A DNA stretch of 21,409 bases from CAUYUA01 sp963575675 (GTDB lineage: Bacteria > Pseudomonadota > Alphaproteobacteria > Azospirillales > Azospirillaceae): the NCBI GenBank assembly GCA_963575675.1, contig CAUYUA010000247.1:1-21409 (forward strand), read 5' to 3'. The notes below the pieces were generated by a model that was not told the DNA's origin, made no database searches, and saw only the letters and a program-made list of their open reading frames with translations. Both the position numbers and the translations under genes were made by a program. Shown piece by piece: positions 17,899-21,409 of the stretch (the stretch's first letter is position 1; every line of letters starts with the position of its first letter).

Positions 17899-18092
17899 AG
17901 GGACTTTGCACCAATAACGAAAACAAACCAACACCAATTTATTTCTGAATTATCTCCGACCACACAAAATCGACGAAAGCGACGCTGTAATTTTTTCGTT
18001 CTCTATTCCGCACAAGCGAGAGGGAGGCTAACATGAAAATTGGTATTAATCTAGAAAAAAATCTATCTCATGGAAAAGAATGGATATAGCTC

Positions 18093-18123
18093 AATCTTAT
18101 CTGATTTTTAATCCGATAAGATT
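18093..18123. repeat. Perfect 9-bp dyad
   Basis: AATCTTATC (18093-18101) and GATAAGATT (18115-18123) are exact inverted repeats around a 13-nt T-rich loop. There is no T-run after the stem, so it is not a standard terminator. It may be a binding site for a dimeric regulator in the divergent region. Function unknown. Confidence 0.5.
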
Positions 18124-18230
18124 CGGAAACGCCTCCCCCAGATCATGTCTGAACAATAACACACTATTGCCGCCATGACAAAACCATCACAAAAAAACAC
18201 TCAAAAACGCTCCAATTATTTCAATTCGGT

Positions 18231-18258
18231 TTGGTTTCAAATTCATTCATGGTAGAAT
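18231..18258 (+). promoter_or_regulatory. Possible promoter upstream of the small exported protein
   Basis: TTGGTT (18231-18236) and TAGAAT (18253-18258) are separated by 16 bp. If used, it would give a 5' leader of about 235 nt holding the tiny frame and the two hairpins before the gene at 18500. Weak match; tentative. Confidence 0.25.
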
Positions 18259-18424
18259 CTCACGGTCATTAGGTCGGCTGGACGAATAGGAACGAAACAT
18301 GGTATCGTCAGAAATTCTCTGAACTCGGCAGATTTCGCCACATGCGACTCTTGCGGCGCAATTAAGCCACATACAAACGCCGCACAACCGGAGAGACTGA
18401 CGCAATTCTGCTGAAGGTTTTCTT

Positions 18425-18460
18425 ATGCGCAAACCCTCCTGTGGTTTGTTTCTTTTGTGA
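18425..18460 (+). CDS. Possible 11-residue leader peptide
   Basis: An ATG at 18425 opens an 11-codon frame (MRKPSCGLFLL) ending in TGA at 18460, with GAAGG about 8 nt upstream. It spans the first of two hairpins just ahead of the small exported protein gene. Short frames occur by chance, and there is no run of one amino acid as in classic attenuators. Translation is unproven. Confidence 0.2.
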   Translation: MRKPSCGLFLL

Positions 18461-18482
18461 ACGCAAACCCTGTGCGGTTTGC
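18430..18482 (+). promoter_or_regulatory. Tandem hairpins in the 5' leader of the small exported protein gene
   Basis: Hairpin 1 pairs CAAACC (18430-18435) with GGTTTG (18443-18448) and is followed by TTTCTTTT. Hairpin 2 pairs GCAAACC (18463-18469) with GGTTTGC (18476-18482) and ends just before the AGGGAG ribosome site. The two arms are near-duplicates, so the 3' arm of hairpin 1 can also pair with the 5' arm of hairpin 2. That gives mutually exclusive folds, a layout seen in attenuators. I do not recognise a known riboswitch. Confidence 0.5.
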
Positions 18483-18499
18483 TTAGGGAGATCTTGCCC

Positions 18500-18868
18500 A
18501 TGCGTTTTATACTCGTTCTGCTCGCCATGCTCCTGTTGCCTCTGTCTACAGGACATGCTCAAGCCATTTCGGTCGCCGACAGTCCAAACACTCAGGCAAC
18601 CAACCCCGCCAACGCCGCCAATTCTCAGACTCTTGACGGTTTTCGCACCGTAGTGCGCGGCGCACTGCAACAATCGCGCGAGGCCGTCGTCACAACACTG
18701 GCCCAGGCTCAAAAAGCCACCGGCATGACCAACGATCAAATTTGGGCGATCGGCGTCGGCGTGGTTGCAGGCGCTATCTTGGCCGACTTGGTGGGAACCG
18801 GCGGCATGGGAACCTTGTTGGTGGCCACTGGCGGCGGCTATCTCGGCAACTGGTTCTCCAATAAATAA
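18500..18868 (+). CDS. Small exported glycine-rich protein of unknown function
   Basis: A 122-residue protein I do not recognise. It begins with a clear Sec signal peptide (MRFILVLLAMLLLPLSTGHA, likely cut after AQA at about 22). A polar, Ala/Asn-rich middle follows, then an amphipathic stretch rich in Gln and Ala (about 45-72). The C-terminal segment (about 80-118) is hydrophobic and glycine-rich, with spacing like a glycine zipper (GVGVVAGAI, GTGGMGTLLVATGGGYLG), suggesting membrane insertion or oligomerisation. The ATG at 18500 is preceded by AGGGAG at a good distance; an in-frame TTG at 18479 is less likely because it lies inside a hairpin. No operon partner: the next gene starts 303 bp on. 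Confidence 0.8.
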   Translation: MRFILVLLAMLLLPLSTGHAQAISVADSPNTQATNPANAANSQTLDGFRTVVRGALQQSREAVVTTLAQAQKATGMTNDQIWAIGVGVVAGAILADLVGTGGMGTLLVATGGGYLGNWFSNK

Positions 18869-19171
18869 ATTCCTAATCCGCCCCCCTGCTCCGGCAGCCA
18901 CGGCGGCGAAAAAAACATCCGAAGAAAGCAGTCGACGAATCGAGCGGGATCGCGCAAATCGGCGCCGTCCCGCCGAGTCTTTGTGTATAACATTTTTTTA
19001 TTTCAAGACGACCTCTCTGACCCCTTGCCACACGAGCGCTCTTCACAACCTCCCGCGCCGCGCGCTTTACAATTACGCCTTTCGAACTCTTAATTTCGAG
19101 AGGATTTAATCCACACCTTAAGCCTTTTATTGATTGCTCCCCTCCCATAGGACATCCAAACAGGACAAAAC
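18869..19171. other. 303-bp intergenic region before the chemoreceptor gene
   Basis: This separates the small exported protein from the globin-coupled receptor. I see no gene, no strong hairpin terminator and no family A or B repeat. A TATAAC at 18986-18991 followed by a T-run could be a -10 element, but no matching -35 is visible. Confidence 0.5.
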
Positions 19172-20515
19172 ATGGCCGAGTCCCACAATTTGAAAGAAAG
19201 ATTGTCTTTCATTAACCTAAAACCGGCGGACTTCGACGCAGCTCGCGAAGCCTGGACAATTATTCAACCCCATTTGCCGGAAATTTTAAACCAATTCTAT
19301 GAACGCATCACTTCACATCCTAGACTTTCCGAGTTGTTACGCAACCGCAACGTCGCACAACTGAAACATGCCCAATCTCAACATTGGGGCGCTTTGTTTT
19401 CTTGCCGATTCGACACCGCTTATCTCGAACGCGCCAAACGCATCGGCATAGCGCATCACCGAATCAACCTCAGCCCACAATGGTATTTTCAGGCCTATAG
19501 CTTCTTGCTGGCGCGCATCGTCGCCATAATTTCCCAGACGCACAAACGCGACGCCGCCAAAGCCGGACGCTTGATCACCGCCGCCTCCGAAGTCGTCTTC
19601 ATCGACATGGACCTGTCATTCGAGGTTTACTCTCAGGCCGTGCTCGATCACGCCAACGACATGATCTTCGAACTTGCCGAGAATTTCCAACATACAGTGC
19701 TCGGCGCCATCGACAAAGTCGCCAAGGTCGCCGACAAAGTCACCAACGCCACTCAAAACGTCTCCGCCACCTTCGAAGACACGGAACGACAAAGCGCCGA
19801 GGCGGCTCACGCAGCCGAGCAAACAAACAACAACGTCCAAGCCGTCGCCGCCGCCGCCGAAGAGATGTCCTCCTCCATCGGACAAGTCGTTAGGCAAATC
19901 AGCGATTCCACCAACATCGTCCATCAAGCAATGACCGCCGCAGAGCGCTCTCGACAAACCGTCGGCAGCTTGGCCGACACCGCCGAAAAAATCGGCGCCG
20001 TCTTGAAGCTCATCGGCGCCATCGCCAGCCAAACCAATCTCCTCGCTCTGAACGCCACCATTGAAGCCGCGCGCGCCGGAGACGCAGGAAAAGGATTCGC
20101 CGTCGTCGCCGGAGAAGTTAAAACTCTTTCCAAACAAACCGCCACCGCCACCGAAGAAATTGCTCGACAAATCACCAACATTCAACGCGACACAAGACAA
20201 ACCGTTGAAGAAATCGCTTCTATCGCCGACATCATTGGTCGCGTCATGGCGGTCTCCCAGACAATCCACACGATGATGGAGCAACAAGGCGTCGCCATAA
20301 ACGAGATCGCCCGAAACGTCAGCGACGCTTCCGCCGCCACGCAAGGCGTTTCTCAGCAATTAGACCGCCTTGCCCATGAAGCCGAACAAGCCAAACATTC
20401 CGTCTCCGGCGCGTCAACTCTCTCCGGCGAACTGTCCGACGCCTCCAACGAGATGCGCCTTTCTCTTGACCGCTTCCTTAACCACTTGCTTTCCTTGAAG
20501 AAACACCAAAACTGA
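19172..20515 (+). CDS. Soluble globin-coupled methyl-accepting chemotaxis protein (HemAT-like aerotaxis sensor)
   Basis: A 447-residue cytoplasmic oxygen or redox sensor. Residues about 10-165 are a protoglobin-type globin: the IGIAHHRINLSPQWYFQAY block (91-109) gives the family's IGxxH motif with probable proximal heme ligand H95. Residues about 190-445 form the long coiled-coil signalling domain, with the conserved hairpin tip around 278-315 (IGAIASQTNLLALNATIEAA, then RAGDAGKGFAVVAGEVKTLS), which contacts CheA and CheW. There is no membrane segment, HAMP domain or C-terminal receptor-tethering pentapeptide, so the protein should be soluble. AGGAC precedes the ATG. It is followed 74 bp later by a HAD phosphatase on the same strand. 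Family assignment is strong; whether it drives motility or another Che-like pathway cannot be told. Confidence 0.95.
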   Translation: MAESHNLKERLSFINLKPADFDAAREAWTIIQPHLPEILNQFYERITSHPRLSELLRNRNVAQLKHAQSQHWGALFSCRFDTAYLERAKRIGIAHHRINLSPQWYFQAYSFLLARIVAIISQTHKRDAAKAGRLITAASEVVFIDMDLSFEVYSQAVLDHANDMIFELAENFQHTVLGAIDKVAKVADKVTNATQNVSATFEDTERQSAEAAHAAEQTNNNVQAVAAAAEEMSSSIGQVVRQISDSTNIVHQAMTAAERSRQTVGSLADTAEKIGAVLKLIGAIASQTNLLALNATIEAARAGDAGKGFAVVAGEVKTLSKQTATATEEIARQITNIQRDTRQTVEEIASIADIIGRVMAVSQTIHTMMEQQGVAINEIARNVSDASAATQGVSQQLDRLAHEAEQAKHSVSGASTLSGELSDASNEMRLSLDRFLNHLLSLKKHQN

Positions 20516-20589
20516 GAGCTTGTTCCAAGAGTCTCCCTTGCCTTACAGAGATTCTAACAACTTTTTGCTTTTGACCTAAAGGAGGCGTA

Positions 20590-21261
20590 GTGCCCCGTCC
20601 TCAATTGGCGTTATTCGATTGCGACGGCACCTTGATCGATAGCCAACACGCCATTGTCGCCGCCATGTCCGCCGCATGGCGCAGCGATGGCATGGAGCCG
20701 CCGCCATCGGCCGCCATTCGACAAGTCGTCGGTTTGTCTTTGATCGAAGCGATCGCCGTTCTGTTACCCGACGCGCCCTATGAGCGATGTTTTATGCTCG
20801 GCGAGCGCTATAAACAAGCCTTTGGCGAGGCTCGACGAAGAGGCGCATATCCAGAGCCTCTCTACCCTAATGTGCGTGAGGCTCTTGACGATCTCTCCGC
20901 GCACGGCGTCTTGTTAGGAATCGCCACAGGAAAATCAAGGCGCGGCTTACTTACGGCGCTCGACGCCCACGGATTGAGAGATCGTTTCGTCACCCTACAC
21001 ACCGCCGACGACGGGCCAAGCAAGCCCCATCCAGACATGACGCTTCAAGCCCTGGCCAACACCGGAGTTGAAGCACGCGATGCGGTGGTGATCGGCGACA
21101 CTTCTTACGACATGATGATGGCCGCCAACGCCAACGTCACGGCTTTGGGAGTCGCTTGGGGGTATCACGACGCGATGACGCTTCAAGCAAACGGCGCACA
21201 GCGCGTCCTTAAGAACGCCAATGAATTGCCCTCTGCGGTTTTGTCGTCCTTTCCTCCGTAA
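20590..21261 (+). CDS. HAD-superfamily phosphatase, phosphoglycolate-phosphatase-like
   Basis: A 223-residue cytoplasmic hydrolase of HAD subfamily IA. Motif I is FDCDGTLIDS with the nucleophile aspartate at 10 and D12; motif II is GIATGKS; motif III is the lysine of KPHPD; motif IV is VIGDTSYDMMMAANA. A helical cap lies between motifs I and II (about 18-90). The start is GTG: it is the only start codon after an in-frame stop at 20572, and AAAGGAGG ends 4 nt before it, a strong though close ribosome site. Gph-like members remove phosphate from 2-phosphoglycolate, but related proteins act on nucleotides or sugar phosphates, so the substrate is open. It may be co-transcribed with the chemoreceptor 74 bp upstream. 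Confidence 0.92.
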   Translation: MPRPQLALFDCDGTLIDSQHAIVAAMSAAWRSDGMEPPPSAAIRQVVGLSLIEAIAVLLPDAPYERCFMLGERYKQAFGEARRRGAYPEPLYPNVREALDDLSAHGVLLGIATGKSRRGLLTALDAHGLRDRFVTLHTADDGPSKPHPDMTLQALANTGVEARDAVVIGDTSYDMMMAANANVTALGVAWGYHDAMTLQANGAQRVLKNANELPSAVLSSFPP

Positions 21262-21309
21262 ATCAAATAGAACGCACTCCATCCACCGACATCCATTGGC
21301 GCGACTTCA

Positions 21310-21405
21310 CCGAATTGAAACGGCCCTCGCACTTTCGTTGGTCCAGTTTCCAAATCATGGTTTCCAAAGGCCTCCCGGCCTTTGGCGGGTCCAGGGCGGA
21401 GCCTT
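21310..21405 (+). repeat. Palindromic intergenic repeat, family B, right copy
   Basis: Inverted copy of 53-152. It contains the same CCAAAGGCC-TCCC-GGCCTTTGG hairpin (about 21364-21385), followed by GGCGGGTCCAGGGCGGAGCC. The inner part (CGAATTGAAACGGCCCTCGC) matches more weakly. It lies about 50 bp past the HAD phosphatase stop and may extend beyond the window. No T-run follows the hairpin. Confidence 0.75.
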
Positions 21406-21409
21406 GGCC

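Larger units (their letters stand above)
17825..18499. other. 675-bp gene-free divergent region
   Basis: This AT-rich stretch lies between the divergent peroxiredoxin and small exported protein genes. It contains no open frame with coding character; the one minus-strand frame covering 18247-18528 overlaps the next gene and resembles nothing. It holds the candidate peroxiredoxin promoter, a perfect 9-bp dyad (18093-18123), a possible plus-strand promoter (18231-18258), a tiny leader frame (18425-18460) and two tandem hairpins (18430-18482). A small regulatory RNA would fit here, but the sequence alone does not prove one. Confidence 0.6.

Noticed and set aside
18430..18482. Guanidine-II (mini-ykkC) riboswitch, which also has two tandem hairpins
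   Set aside because: The loops do not carry the ACGR motif that defines that class, and the downstream gene is not a transporter.
18362..18901. Minus-strand frame of 179 codons overlapping the small exported protein
   Set aside because: The opposite strand has a signal peptide, ribosome site and hydrophobic pattern. This frame is low-complexity and spans the hairpins.
19616..20359. Minus-strand glycine-rich frame of 247 codons opposite the chemoreceptor
   Set aside because: It is the antisense of a conserved signalling domain; the glycine richness mirrors Ala/Thr codons of the real gene.

Overview
The window looks like chromosomal DNA from a Gram-negative proteobacterium. I favour an alphaproteobacterium, perhaps Rhodospirillales-like. 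This is an inference from the large hybrid kinases, the HD-GYP regulator, a soluble globin-coupled chemoreceptor, a Prx5-type peroxiredoxin and the style of the GC-rich intergenic palindromes. There is no rRNA or marker gene to confirm it. Ten protein genes are well supported. I see no tRNA, rRNA, CRISPR array, transposase or phage gene.

Left part (about 230-13635, all minus strand). Four large signalling genes are read right to left. They are a lipoprotein with TPR repeats and a caspase-like CHAT domain (10459-13635), a REC-PAS-PAS histidine kinase 51 bp downstream (8506-10407), a 2128-residue membrane hybrid kinase (1730-8116; dCache-like sensor, GAF, three PAS, PocR, a fourth PAS, kinase core, two receivers, HPt), and a REC-HD-GYP cyclic-di-GMP phosphodiesterase (231-1394). 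The inferred logic is a multi-input phosphorelay that may end in c-di-GMP breakdown, with an exported caspase-like protein at the head of the cluster.

Middle part (13636-17300). A quinone-oxidoreductase-like MDR gene (minus, 13919-14986) carries an unusual in-frame insertion. It diverges from prfC (release factor 3, plus, 15504-17123) across a region with a palindromic repeat and a 15-bp minisatellite. A bidirectional hairpin terminator separates prfC from the next gene.

Right part (17306-21261). This holds a peroxiredoxin (minus), a 675-bp gene-free region, a small exported glycine-rich protein with an unusual tandem-hairpin leader, a soluble protoglobin-type methyl-accepting protein, and a HAD phosphatase starting at GTG. 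The theme here is oxygen and redox.

Repeats. A family of about 180-230 bp composite palindromic elements (long terminal inverted repeats, internal tandem unit) is present in four copies, all between genes: 1489-1667, 8211-8436, 13681-13893 and 15142-15331. A second palindromic repeat of about 100 bp lies at both ends of the window in opposite orientations (53-152 and 21310-21405).
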